64,000 nt of DNA, from NCBI RefSeq assembly GCF_963669205.1, contig NZ_OY769915.1, forward strand, positions 1,648,001 to 1,712,000, in the 5' to 3' direction. The notes under the pieces were generated by a model that ran no database searches, had not been told where the DNA came from, and saw only the letters and a list, made by a program, of their open reading frames with translations. The stretch's first letter is position 1. The number at the start of each line of letters is the position of its first letter. This stretch comes from an uncultured Roseibium sp. GTDB taxonomy: Bacteria; Pseudomonadota; Alphaproteobacteria; Rhizobiales; Stappiaceae. This document shows positions 32,975 to 41,425 of this stretch, in pieces. Both the position numbers and the translations under genes were made by a program.

Positions 32975-33853
32975 ATGGCAGACACACACAACAAGGAAGT
33001 CGACCAGATCTCCGGGGTCGAGACCACCGGTCACGAGTGGGACGGCCTGAAGGAACTGAACAACCCGTTGCCGAAATGGTGGCTCTACATCTTCTACGCA
33101 ACGGTGGTCTGGGCGGTGATCTACTGGGTGCTTTACCCGTCCTGGCCGCTGGTTTCCAGCTACACCAAGGGTGTCCTGGGCGCCAACCAGCGTCAGGAGG
33201 CCATCGCCGCCTTTGACAAGGGTGTCGCCGACCGGTCCCAGTTCGCCGACAAGATCGTCGCCACCTCGCTGGAAGACATCACCAAGGATCAGGAATTGCT
33301 GCAATTCGCACTGGCCAATGGCCAGGCGGCGTTCGGCGACAATTGTGCGCCCTGCCACGGGGCCGGCGGCACCGGTTCGGAAGGTTATCCGAACCTGCAG
33401 GACGACACCTGGATCTGGGGCGGTACGCTCGACGATATCCATACGACGCTGCTCTACGGCATCCGGTCCGACAATGACGATGCGCGCATCGGCGACATGC
33501 CGGCCTTCGGTGCCGACGAGTTGCTGAGCAAGGAGGAAATCGATCAGGTCGCCAATTTCGTTGCCGCCCGGGCAGGCGTCGAAACGGACGAGGGGATCGA
33601 TCTTGCCGCCGGTCAGGTGCTTTACGAGGACAATTGCGCCGCCTGTCACGGCGACAGCCTTGAAGGCATCCAGGAGGTTGGTGCACCCAGCCTGATGTCG
33701 GCGAACTACCTCTATGGAAACTCGCTTGATGCGATCAAGGCGCAGATTGCAAATCCGCGCAACGGCGTGATGCCCGGCTGGGTCGAGCGCCTGGACCCGG
33801 CGACCATCAAGTCGCTGACCGTCTACGTGCACTCCTTCGGGGGCGGCCAGTAA
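32975..33853 (+). CDS. ccoP: cbb3 oxidase subunit III, di-haem cytochrome c
   Basis: 292 residues from ATG 32975, directly after a TTG codon that is not needed as a start. An N-terminal membrane helix (WWLYIFYATVVWAVIYW) is followed by two cytochrome c domains with haem sites C124-x2-C127-H128 (NCAPCHG) and C221-x2-C224-H225 (NCAACHG). It accepts electrons from soluble cytochrome c and passes them to CcoO. Last structural subunit; a hairpin follows. Confidence 0.96.
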   Translation: MADTHNKEVDQISGVETTGHEWDGLKELNNPLPKWWLYIFYATVVWAVIYWVLYPSWPLVSSYTKGVLGANQRQEAIAAFDKGVADRSQFADKIVATSLEDITKDQELLQFALANGQAAFGDNCAPCHGAGGTGSEGYPNLQDDTWIWGGTLDDIHTTLLYGIRSDNDDARIGDMPAFGADELLSKEEIDQVANFVAARAGVETDEGIDLAAGQVLYEDNCAACHGDSLEGIQEVGAPSLMSANYLYGNSLDAIKAQIANPRNGVMPGWVERLDPATIKSLTVYVHSFGGGQ

Positions 33854-33901
33854 TGACGGCGTGAGGATGCGGCATTTCCGCCGGATCGCGCAGAACCTTT
33901 G

Positions 33902-33934
33902 ATCCGGCGCAAGGTGTGACGCTTTGCGCCGGAT
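33902..33934 (+). terminator. Hairpin after ccoP
   Basis: Perfect 11-bp inverted repeat (ATCCGGCGCAA at 33902-33912, TTGCGCCGGAT at 33924-33934). No T-run follows, so it may reduce read-through or protect the ccoNOQP transcript end. A second stem (AGTGCCG/CGGCACT) follows near 33945-33967. Confidence 0.55.
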
Positions 33935-34041
33935 TAACTTCAGGAAGTGCCGGTTAGGATCGGCACTCCGGAGCGGGAACCCCGCTCTTGCTTTGACCAG
34001 GATCCTATTGGGGCAGGATCGCGTTTGAGAGGACGGACGGT

Positions 34042-35505
34042 ATGTCTGCGGACACCGAAACGCATGAGGGCGAGCACTCCGAGGAGTGGTTTGCGTCGGC
34101 CAAGAAAATCTACCCCATGGCGACCCACGGCCTGTTTCGCAGGATCAAGTGGACGCTGCTTTTTATCACCCTCGGGATATATTACTTCCTGCCATTCATC
34201 CGCTTTGACCGCGGGCCGAACGCCCCGGACCAGGCTGTTCTCATCGACATGGAACACCGCCGGGCCTACTTCTTTTTCATCGAGATCTGGCCGCAGGAAG
34301 TCTACTACCTCACCGGTCTCCTGATCATCGCGGCCGTCGCGCTGTTTCTCATGAATGCGGTCGCCGGACGCATCTGGTGCGGGTATCTGTGTCCGCAGAC
34401 GGTCTGGACGGACCTGTTTTTGTGGGTCGAGCGCAAGATCGAGGGCGACCGCCGCGAGCGCATCGCGCTCGACAAGGATCCGTGGACCTTCGACAAGGTC
34501 AGCAAGCGGGCGACGAAACACTTCTTCTGGCTGATGATTGCCTGGTGGACCGGCGGTGCATGGGTTCTGTATTTCAACGATGCACCGACGCTGGTCTGGC
34601 AGCTTCTGACGTTCCAGGCGCCGATGGCCGCCTATGTCTGGATCGGCATCCTGACGGCGACGACTTACCTGCTCGCCGGCTTCATGCGCGAGCAGGTCTG
34701 CATCTACATGTGTCCCTGGCCGCGCATTCAGGCCGCCCTGACCGACGAGAAGGCACTCAACGTGACCTATCGCTGGGACCGCGGCGAACCGAGGGGGTCC
34801 CTGAAACACAACAAGAAACTGGAAGCCCAGGGTCTGCCCGCCGGTGACTGCATCGACTGCTACCAGTGCTTTCAAGTCTGTCCGACTGGTGTCGACATCC
34901 GAAAGGGCATGCAACTGGACTGCATCCAGTGCGGCCTTTGCATCGATGCCTGCGACAACATCATGACGAAGATCGGCAAGCCGACCGGTCTGATCGCCTA
35001 TGACACGGATGAGAACATCGAACGCCGCCTTGAAGGCAAGGAGCCGGTCTACGAGATCGTCCGCACCCGCACGGTCATTTATGCCGCGGTGATTGCCCTC
35101 GTCGGTGCCATCATGCTGTTCGCGCTGCTCAATCGCGATTTCGCCGACATCAGCGTCCTGCACGACCGGAACCCCGTGTTCGTCGAACAATCCGACGGTT
35201 CCGTCAGAAACGGGTATACGGTCCGCCTGTCGAACAAGCGCCGCCATCCGAGAGCGTTCATGCTGCATGTGGAAGGCATGCCGCCGAACACGCTGGTCGA
35301 GGCAGTCGGTGCCGATTCCACCTTCGCCGGACGGCCGATTGTCGAAGTCGGACCCGACACCACGCGCGAGGTTCGTGTCCTGGTGAGCTCCCCCCCGGGG
35401 GCAGACATGCCGCATTCGACGCCGGTGACATTCCGCATCACTGAAAGCGTGATGGGCGAAGTCGTGACCGCAAAAGACACGTTCAAAGCACCGGACAAGC
35501 CCTGA
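34042..35505 (+). CDS. ccoG: cbb3 maturation ferredoxin-like protein CcoG (FixG/RdxA)
   Basis: 487 residues. Several membrane helices occupy the first 200 residues, with the CGYLCPQTVWTD and CIYMCPWPRIQ motifs typical of the family. Two ferredoxin-type 4Fe-4S clusters follow (CIDCYQCFQVCPTG and CIQCGLCIDAC). A C-terminal beta domain starts after one more membrane helix near residue 350. Family members reduce copper for insertion into the cbb3 oxidase. First gene of ccoGHIS; the GAGG before ATG 34042 supports the start. Confidence 0.95.
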   Translation: MSADTETHEGEHSEEWFASAKKIYPMATHGLFRRIKWTLLFITLGIYYFLPFIRFDRGPNAPDQAVLIDMEHRRAYFFFIEIWPQEVYYLTGLLIIAAVALFLMNAVAGRIWCGYLCPQTVWTDLFLWVERKIEGDRRERIALDKDPWTFDKVSKRATKHFFWLMIAWWTGGAWVLYFNDAPTLVWQLLTFQAPMAAYVWIGILTATTYLLAGFMREQVCIYMCPWPRIQAALTDEKALNVTYRWDRGEPRGSLKHNKKLEAQGLPAGDCIDCYQCFQVCPTGVDIRKGMQLDCIQCGLCIDACDNIMTKIGKPTGLIAYDTDENIERRLEGKEPVYEIVRTRTVIYAAVIALVGAIMLFALLNRDFADISVLHDRNPVFVEQSDGSVRNGYTVRLSNKRRHPRAFMLHVEGMPPNTLVEAVGADSTFAGRPIVEVGPDTTREVRVLVSSPPGADMPHSTPVTFRITESVMGEVVTAKDTFKAPDKP

Positions 35506-35515
35506 GGAGAACGAA

Positions 35516-36028
35516 ATGACGATGGCTCAATCGAACATGAAGGATCCAAAGGCGATCACGGGCAAGACCGTTCTGGCCTGGCTGCTCTGCTTCTTCGGTG
35601 TCGTGTTCACGGCAAATGGCATTTTCCTTTACCTCGCGCTCGGATCCTTTCCGGGCGTGGTGGTCGACAGTTCCTATGAGGCCGGCCAGGCCTACAATCA
35701 GGAAATTGCCGCTGCAAAGGCGCAGGCCGGGCTGGGGTGGCAGGTGTCGGGCGAAATCACGCGTATGTCTGCGGACGGCGCCAAAGTCGTCGTGACGGCC
35801 ATGGACGCGCAGGGTGTTCCCCTCTACGGCATCGCCGTCAATGCGGCGCTCCGGCACCCGGCACAGGAAAACGAGGACGTGACCGCCGTTCTACGCGCGG
35901 ATGGCGGTGGACGATATGTCGGCGAGGTCGACAAGCTGGCATCGGGCAACTGGACGCTTGTCCTGGAAATCGAGCAGGACGGGGCCCGCAGGTTCAAGTC
36001 CGAGAACCGCATTTTCATCAGCGACTGA
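35516..36028 (+). CDS. ccoH: cbb3 assembly protein CcoH (FixH)
   Basis: 170 residues, one N-terminal membrane helix (about 18-45, WLLCFFGVVFTANGIFLYLA), then a FixH-type periplasmic domain (SYEAGQAYNQEIAAAKAQ, GWQVSGEI). It begins 10 bp after ccoG with GAGGAG upstream. FixH/CcoH is needed for stable assembly of the oxidase. Confidence 0.92.
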   Translation: MTMAQSNMKDPKAITGKTVLAWLLCFFGVVFTANGIFLYLALGSFPGVVVDSSYEAGQAYNQEIAAAKAQAGLGWQVSGEITRMSADGAKVVVTAMDAQGVPLYGIAVNAALRHPAQENEDVTAVLRADGGGRYVGEVDKLASGNWTLVLEIEQDGARRFKSENRIFISD

Positions 36029-36038
36029 GGCGTGCATC

Positions 36039-38294
36039 GTGACGGGACATCAGCGGGACTGGCAGGCTTTCATAACTCCGGCGGATGACGGCGCGGTCCA
36101 CATGGATCTTGCCGTCGAGGGGATCACCTGTGCAGCCTGCATGGGCGATATTGAACGTGGCCTGAAGCGTTTGCCCGGTATCCGCAGCGCGCGCGTCAAC
36201 CTGACCAGCCAGCGGCTTGCGGTGGATTGGGCCGAGGACCAGACGGGGGCGGAGGAAATCGTGCGGGAACTTTCCCGGCTCGGCTACACGGCGCATCCGT
36301 TTGACCCCGCCAGCCAGAAGGACCGCCAGGACAGGACCGGAAAACAGCTTCTGAGATGTCTCGCTGTCTCTGGTTTCGCCGGCATGAACATCATGTTGCT
36401 GTCGGTTTCCGTATGGTCAGGCAATGCGACCGACATCACGCCCGAAACACGCGATTTCTTCCATTGGCTGTCGGCACTCATCGCGCTCCCGACGGTTGCC
36501 TATGCGGGGCGTCCGTTCGTGAAGAGTGCGTTTGGCGCGCTCTCCGCCGGCCGGCTCAACATGGATGTTCCGATCGTGATCGGGGTTTTCCTGGCCGTCG
36601 CGCTTTCCGTGGTGCAAACGCTTCAGCATCACCACCATGCCTATTTTGAATCCGCGGTCATGCTGCTGTTCTTCCTTCTGGTCGGTCGTTATCTCGATCA
36701 CAACATGCGGGGCCGAACGCGGTCGTTTGCCGAAAACATCGCAGCTCTGAAAGCCGAAGTCGCCGCCCGCCTGGGACCGGACGGAACCGTAAGAGAAGTT
36801 CCGCTTTCCAGGATCGCCGCCGGCGATCTCGTTCTTGTCTCCGGAGGCGAACGCGTTCCGGTCGATGGTGTCGTCGAAAGCGGCCGGTCCGAAATTGATC
36901 AGAGCCTCGTCACGGGTGAAAGCGTTCTGGTGCCGGTCAATCCGGGACAGAGAATTTATGCCGGCACGATGAACGGGGCAGGGGCCCTGCAGGTTCGGGT
37001 CGAGGCGGCATCCGGGACAACCCTGCTCGACGAGGTCAACCGGCTGCTGGAGACGGCCTCGCAGGCGAAGTCGGCCTATGTGCGGATCGCCGATAGGGCC
37101 GCGCGTCTTTATGCGCCGCTGGTGCACGGTGCTGCCGCGCTGACATTCCTCGGCTGGCTTCTGGCCGGAATGAGCTGGCAGCCGGCGCTCGTGATTTCGA
37201 TCTCCGTCCTGATCATCACGTGTCCCTGCGCCCTCGGGCTGGCCGTCCCGGCGGTTCAGGTCGTGGCCTCGGGCCAACTGTTCCGCAGCGGGGTTCTGCT
37301 CAATTCGGGGGATGCTATCGAGCGTCTCGCCGAGGTGGACACGATCCTGTTCGACAAGACAGGCACCCTGACCCGGGCCGAGCCCGAACTTTGCGCGGAC
37401 ATCGATCCGGCGGACGAATCGATCGCGCTCGGTGGCCGTCTTGCGCTTGCAAGCCGGCATCCGCTTTCTGCGGCGCTGGTGAAGGCAACCGGCGCTCTGG
37501 TGCCGCTGCCGGACGTGGAAGAGATCCCGGGAGCCGGACTGGAAACGATGGTCGAGGGCAAAACACTGCGCCTCGGCAGCCCGCAATTCTGTGGCGCTTG
37601 CGATCTGGAGATTGAAGGCGCGCTTGCGCGCGTTCCCGGCGCATCGCTCCTGGCGATCCGGTACGAGGATCGGCCGGTGCGCCTGCTGACCTTCCGGCAG
37701 AGCCTGAGGCCGGATGCCATCGAGGTTGTCGACCGCCTCAAGAAACTCGGCCATCGCCTGGAGATCCTGTCCGGAGATACCCGGCCCGCCGTCGCCGATT
37801 GCGCCAGGACACTCGAAATTGCCGATTGGCAGTCCGCCATGAAACCGGCTCAGAAAATTGCCCGGCTGGAGGAACTTCAGGCGAAGGGTCGGAAGGTTCT
37901 GATGGTCGGCGATGGCCTCAACGATGCGCCGGCGCTTGCCGGAGCACATGTGTCGCTGTCACCCGTTTCGGCAGTTCATCTGAGCCAGGCCGCCGCCGAT
38001 GCGGTCTTCCTGGGAGACAGGTTGATGCCGGTTGCCGATGCGCTGCGCCTGTCGAAGAATGCGCGGGCCGCGATTGAACAGAACCTCTGGATCTCGGCGC
38101 TTTACAATGTGGTGGCAGTCCCGATCGCCGTGGCCGGCTTCGTCACACCGCTCATGGCAGCGGTGGCGATGTCCGCATCTTCGATCGCGGTCACGGCCAA
38201 TGCCCTCAAGCTGAGGTGGCGCGGTAAGGGCACTCGCAACGCGGCAGGCCGAGGCGCCGCCGGGCGGCCGTTGCCAGTGCGGAGTGAAGGCTGA
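36039..38294 (+). CDS. ccoI: Copper-transporting P1B-type ATPase CcoI (FixI)
   Basis: 751 residues from GTG 36039; the frame is open further upstream but only inside ccoH. The N-terminal heavy-metal domain has GITCAAC (C31, C34). Eight membrane helices are expected, with the transport motif C395-P396-C397 in ITCPCALGLAVP. The phosphorylated aspartate is D439 in FDKTGTLT, and the hinge motif is GDGLNDAPALA. It moves copper across the inner membrane for cbb3 maturation. The last base of its stop codon is the first base of the ccoS start (TGATG). Confidence 0.95.
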   Translation: MTGHQRDWQAFITPADDGAVHMDLAVEGITCAACMGDIERGLKRLPGIRSARVNLTSQRLAVDWAEDQTGAEEIVRELSRLGYTAHPFDPASQKDRQDRTGKQLLRCLAVSGFAGMNIMLLSVSVWSGNATDITPETRDFFHWLSALIALPTVAYAGRPFVKSAFGALSAGRLNMDVPIVIGVFLAVALSVVQTLQHHHHAYFESAVMLLFFLLVGRYLDHNMRGRTRSFAENIAALKAEVAARLGPDGTVREVPLSRIAAGDLVLVSGGERVPVDGVVESGRSEIDQSLVTGESVLVPVNPGQRIYAGTMNGAGALQVRVEAASGTTLLDEVNRLLETASQAKSAYVRIADRAARLYAPLVHGAAALTFLGWLLAGMSWQPALVISISVLIITCPCALGLAVPAVQVVASGQLFRSGVLLNSGDAIERLAEVDTILFDKTGTLTRAEPELCADIDPADESIALGGRLALASRHPLSAALVKATGALVPLPDVEEIPGAGLETMVEGKTLRLGSPQFCGACDLEIEGALARVPGASLLAIRYEDRPVRLLTFRQSLRPDAIEVVDRLKKLGHRLEILSGDTRPAVADCARTLEIADWQSAMKPAQKIARLEELQAKGRKVLMVGDGLNDAPALAGAHVSLSPVSAVHLSQAAADAVFLGDRLMPVADALRLSKNARAAIEQNLWISALYNVVAVPIAVAGFVTPLMAAVAMSASSIAVTANALKLRWRGKGTRNAAGRGAAGRPLPVRSEG

Positions 38295-38452
38295 TGGATG
38301 TTCTTATCTACCTGATCCCGATAGCGCTTCTTCTGGGGGGGCTTGGACTGGGCGCATTTCTCTGGTCTCTCAAGAGCGGCCAGTATGATGACCTTGAAGG
38401 CGCAAAGTGGCGCATTCTGGATGATGACGACCTGCCGGACCAAAAGCGCTGA
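38294..38452 (+). CDS. ccoS: cbb3 maturation protein CcoS (FixS)
   Basis: A 52-residue protein: one membrane helix (LIYLIPIALLLGGLGLGAFLW) followed by the CcoS signature SLKSGQYDDLEGAKWRIL and an acidic tail. The ATG overlaps the ccoI stop codon. CcoS is needed for cofactor insertion in cbb3 oxidase. Confidence 0.95.
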   Translation: MDVLIYLIPIALLLGGLGLGAFLWSLKSGQYDDLEGAKWRILDDDDLPDQKR

Positions 38453-38528
38453 TCGCGCACTGCCGCGCGCACCGGGCGGAGCAGCAGCCAATGGCGTTCA
38501 CTTGGCGACCGCTGCGGATAGCCGGAAA

Positions 38529-38693
38529 TCAGGCAAAAATGTTTGAAAGCGCCATGGCCACGGCCAGAAGCACGAGGCCAACTCCGGAGAACAGCAAAAT
38601 GTTCTCGCGCGAGCCGTTGGAGTCTGGCGCGGAAGGTTCGTGACCTCCTGCGAGCTTCTCGTCCTGTCTGCTCTCGTCCGGATCTGTGGTCAT
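38529..38693 (-). CDS. Small single-helix membrane protein
   Basis: A 54-residue protein on the minus strand (MTTDPDESRQDEKLAGGHEP...), with a start option five codons earlier at 38708. The first 30 residues are charged and polar; the end (NILLFSGVGLVLLAVAMALS) forms one membrane helix. It converges on ccoS 76 bp away. I do not recognise a family, and the ribosome-binding site is weak. The clean polar-then-membrane layout makes a real gene more likely than chance. Confidence 0.5.
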   Translation of the reverse strand: MTTDPDESRQDEKLAGGHEPSAPDSNGSRENILLFSGVGLVLLAVAMALSNIFA

Positions 38694-38974
38694 TAGGCTC
38701 GTGATCATAGAATGTTTGTTTCTCGTTTTTTGTTTGTGAGCCTAGGATGATCGACAGCTCTGAAAGGCACGTTAATCCGCTGCGTGTAAAAGTGTTAACT
38801 GCAAGCAACATTACCAACTGGTGAACCTGTTATCTGCGGTCGTCGCGATCATCTTTACGAATTGCGGCCGGGTTCTTTCCTGAAGAGTCGGCACACGAAG
38901 ACGCCGGAAGCGACACACAGCTAACCCAATCTTCAGAATTTCGTGTCAAGACGAGTTGAAACTAGGAGGGTTTG

Positions 38975-39511
38975 GTGAGCCTCGATCTTGCCTCTTTGAC
39001 GTTTTTGCTGGTCGAAGACAGTGCTTACATGCGCACGATCCTGCGGACAATGCTGCAGGGCTTCGGCGCACGCCGCATTGTGGAAGCCGAAGACGGTGCG
39101 TCCGGTCTTGAAGCGATGGACCGCGCCAATCCGGATATTCTCATCCTGGACTGGGTCATGCCCATTCTGGATGGCGCGGATATGGTGCGCATGATCCGCA
39201 GTCCGAACAATCCGTTCGCCTACATACCGATCATCATGGTCACTGCGCATACCGAACGAAGCCGGATCGTGGAAGCACGCCGGTTGGGCGTGCACGAGTT
39301 GCTGTCCAAGCCGATCTCGGCAAAGTCTCTCTATCAGCGCGTTTCAAGTGTGATCCTGCACCCGCGCGACTTCATCAAGACGGCGACTTACTTCGGTCCG
39401 GCACCGCGAGAGATCAGGAACAGGCAGAAAATCTGGCAGGGAGGGCCTCCGGGTCAACCTCAGGGCCAAGCCCCTGGCGGACCTGAAGAAAACGTCACGG
39501 CAATAGGTTAG
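38975..39511 (+). CDS. CheY-like response regulator with short tail
   Basis: 178 residues; GTG 38975 is favoured over TTG 38972 by the AGGAGG at 38964-38969. The receiver domain (about 8-128) has LLVEDSAYMR, phosphoacceptor aspartate in LILDWVMPILDG, T in IIMVTAH and K in LLSKPIS. After it is a basic then Gly/Pro/Gln-rich tail (WQGGPPGQPQGQAPGG) without a known output domain. It is probably a protein-interaction receiver. No kinase is adjacent. Confidence 0.82.
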   Translation: MSLDLASLTFLLVEDSAYMRTILRTMLQGFGARRIVEAEDGASGLEAMDRANPDILILDWVMPILDGADMVRMIRSPNNPFAYIPIIMVTAHTERSRIVEARRLGVHELLSKPISAKSLYQRVSSVILHPRDFIKTATYFGPAPREIRNRQKIWQGGPPGQPQGQAPGGPEENVTAIG

Positions 39512-39530
39512 CTGAGGTCGTTGTCTGTTT

Positions 39531-39752
39531 TCAGGCGACCGATTGTGCGGCGGCTGTTGCGTTTCCGCCAATCTGGGCAGCTTCGCTCGCACCGACTTCC
39601 AGAGCATTCGCGAACTGAGCCAGAACGTCGAGATCAACCGTATAGTTGTCGAGCAAGAACTGTGACAGTGTATCGATCGGAAGGTGCTGGTAACCTTCGA
39701 TCGCTTCCATGAGGGCTTCCAGAGTGTCCAGTCTTTCACGCAGCTTTATCAT
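39531..39752 (-). CDS. Small protein of unknown function
   Basis: A 73-residue protein from ATG 39752. It looks helical (KLRERLDTLEALMEAIEGYQ, then LDVLAQFANALEVGASEAAQ) and acidic, with an alanine-rich end. No family recognised. The frame is open further upstream, but that part has a different, hydrophobic composition and is probably not coding. It is convergent with the receiver gene (20 bp between). Confidence 0.5.
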   Translation of the reverse strand: MIKLRERLDTLEALMEAIEGYQHLPIDTLSQFLLDNYTVDLDVLAQFANALEVGASEAAQIGGNATAAAQSVA

Positions 39753-39951
39753 GGTTTTCCGTCGGATTGTGTTTCTACCACGATGAATAATCATGGTTAA
39801 TAGGACGTAAATACAACTGGCGCAAGAGACCATCTGCCAGGTGCGTTTGACGGCGGAAACCGTCCACAGCCCTGTGTGGAGAATTGCCCGGAATTGCTGG
39901 AAAAATGTGCAGTTTAGGCACATCTTACGGGAATGATATCAAGGGACTCAC

Positions 39952-40395
39952 ATGCCTAAAGTCGTATACATCCTGAACGGACCAAATCTCAACCTGCTGG
40001 GGAAGAGGGAGCCGGAGATTTACGGTCATCAGACGTTGGATGATGTCAATGAAATGTGTGTGGCGCTCGCCCGGGAACTCGGGCTTGAAGTTGTCTTCCG
40101 TCAAAGCAATGCGGAACATGACCTGATCGACTGGGTGCAGGAGGCGAGGGAAGCCGCTCAGGCGATCATCATCAATCCGGCGGCCTATTCGCACACCTCG
40201 ATCGGAATTCTGGACGCCCTGAGCGCGTGCCATTTTCCCGTGCTGGAAGTGCACGTCTCCAACATCCACAAAAGGGAGGCCTTCCGGCACTTCTCCTACG
40301 TGTCGCAGCGCGCGGACGCGGTGATTGCCGGTTGCGGGGTCGAAGGGTACCTGCTGGCTCTGCGGCGGGCCGCCACGCTGCTTCAGGAGGCCTGA
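39952..40395 (+). CDS. aroQ: Type II 3-dehydroquinate dehydratase
   Basis: 147 residues, the usual length. The family start LNGPNLNLLGKREPEIYG holds the catalytic tyrosine Y24. INPAAYSHTSIGILDAL and the histidine in EVHVSNIHKREAFRHFSY follow, as in AroQ. It dehydrates 3-dehydroquinate to 3-dehydroshikimate in the shikimate pathway in the cytoplasm. In many alphaproteobacteria accBC follows aroQ; here a sugar-transferase gene on the other strand does. Confidence 0.95.
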   Translation: MPKVVYILNGPNLNLLGKREPEIYGHQTLDDVNEMCVALARELGLEVVFRQSNAEHDLIDWVQEAREAAQAIIINPAAYSHTSIGILDALSACHFPVLEVHVSNIHKREAFRHFSYVSQRADAVIAGCGVEGYLLALRRAATLLQEA

Positions 40396-40412
40396 GCGAA
40401 TAAAGGGGCGGT

Positions 40413-41150
40413 TCAGTATCCGTTTCCGTGCAGGAATTCGCGCGAGATCGTTTGCGCGATGATCTTGAGATCCAGAAACAGCGACTGCCTCTCCTGGTAT
40501 TCCAGGTCGTATTCGAGGCGCTTTCGCGCAGATATCGGATCCGTCGTCGCGCCGCGGCAGCCGTTGACCTGTGCGAGCCCCGTGATCCCCGGGCGGACCC
40601 GATGCCGGTTCATGTATCTTGAATCAAAGTCTTCGTAATCCTGACCGGCCGCCAGCATACCCGGCACATGCGGGCGCGGACCGACGAGCGACATCTCGCC
40701 TTTGAGCACGTTCAGGAGTTGCGGCAATTCATCAAAGTTGCTTCTCCGCAGAAACGAACCGACGCGCGTGACGCGCGGGTCGCCGCACACTGTCTGCTCG
40801 ACCCCGGACCCGTCGCCCATGTGCGTGTACATGGTTCTGAACTTGAATATGGTGAAAACGGCTCCGTTCAGACCATACCTTTCCTGGCGGAATATGACGG
40901 GTCCCCGGCTTGTGGCCTTGATCGCGAAGGAAATGGCCAGCAACAACGGCATCAACAGGGTCAGGCCGGCAATTGCGCCGAAAATGTCGAGGGATCTTTT
41001 CAGTTTCCTGTTACCGGGTCCGGGCGCCGGCGCAGATGGCAAAGGCTCATTGTCCTGATCGAAATGTGAACTGTCGATCTCGCAGTCAGAGCCTGTGTCG
41101 GATTTCCGGAAATTTGCACGCTTGTCGTATCTGAGTGATCGGTTTGCCAA
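40413..41150 (-). CDS. ExoY-like undecaprenyl-phosphate sugar transferase
   Basis: 245 residues. One membrane hairpin (about 55-78, LDIFGAIAGLTLLMPLLLAISF) is followed by the bacterial sugar-transferase domain: GPVIFRQERYGLNG, FKFRTM, FDELPQLLNVLKGEMSLVGPRPH and RPGITGLAQVNG. It is the short, ExoY/PglC-like form without the four extra N-terminal helices of WbaP. It starts a lipid-linked repeat unit by moving a sugar-1-phosphate to undecaprenyl phosphate. The first 45 residues are polar. Neighbouring UDP-glucose dehydrogenase suggests surface-polysaccharide synthesis. Confidence 0.88.
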   Translation of the reverse strand: MANRSLRYDKRANFRKSDTGSDCEIDSSHFDQDNEPLPSAPAPGPGNRKLKRSLDIFGAIAGLTLLMPLLLAISFAIKATSRGPVIFRQERYGLNGAVFTIFKFRTMYTHMGDGSGVEQTVCGDPRVTRVGSFLRRSNFDELPQLLNVLKGEMSLVGPRPHVPGMLAAGQDYEDFDSRYMNRHRVRPGITGLAQVNGCRGATTDPISARKRLEYDLEYQERQSLFLDLKIIAQTISREFLHGNGY

Positions 41151-41362
41151 GCTTTGCAGGCTCCACGCTAAAATATACGGGTTTCGCGGTGTGCCTTCGA
41201 ATCCGGTGAAGTGAACGCCGCTGGCGTGCGTTTCGTTAACACAAGCCCAACGAAATGCTTAAAAATCAAATTTTCAGGACGCTGATTACCAGTTCGTCCC
41301 CCACGCCGCAACAGCATCACGGAAGACGTGAACTGATTTCCTGTAAATATTGCGAGAGCGCC

Positions 41363-41384
41363 GCCGGCCCTTGATACGGCCGGC
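41363..41384 (-). terminator. Hairpin downstream of UDP-glucose dehydrogenase gene
   Basis: GCCGGCC (41363-41369) pairs with GGCCGGC (41378-41384), 42 bp past the stop on the minus strand. There is no clear T-run. The rest of the 275-bp gap is AT-rich and shows no gene. Confidence 0.4.
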
Positions 41385-41425
41385 AGCGGTCTGTGCCATG
41401 CGCAAGCGAGGCTCTTTGATCGTCG

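Noticed and set aside
33900..33913. TTGATCCGGCGCAA before ccoG as a FixK site
   Set aside because: The right half (CGCAA) misses two fixed bases, and the sequence is part of a perfect 11-bp hairpin after ccoP.
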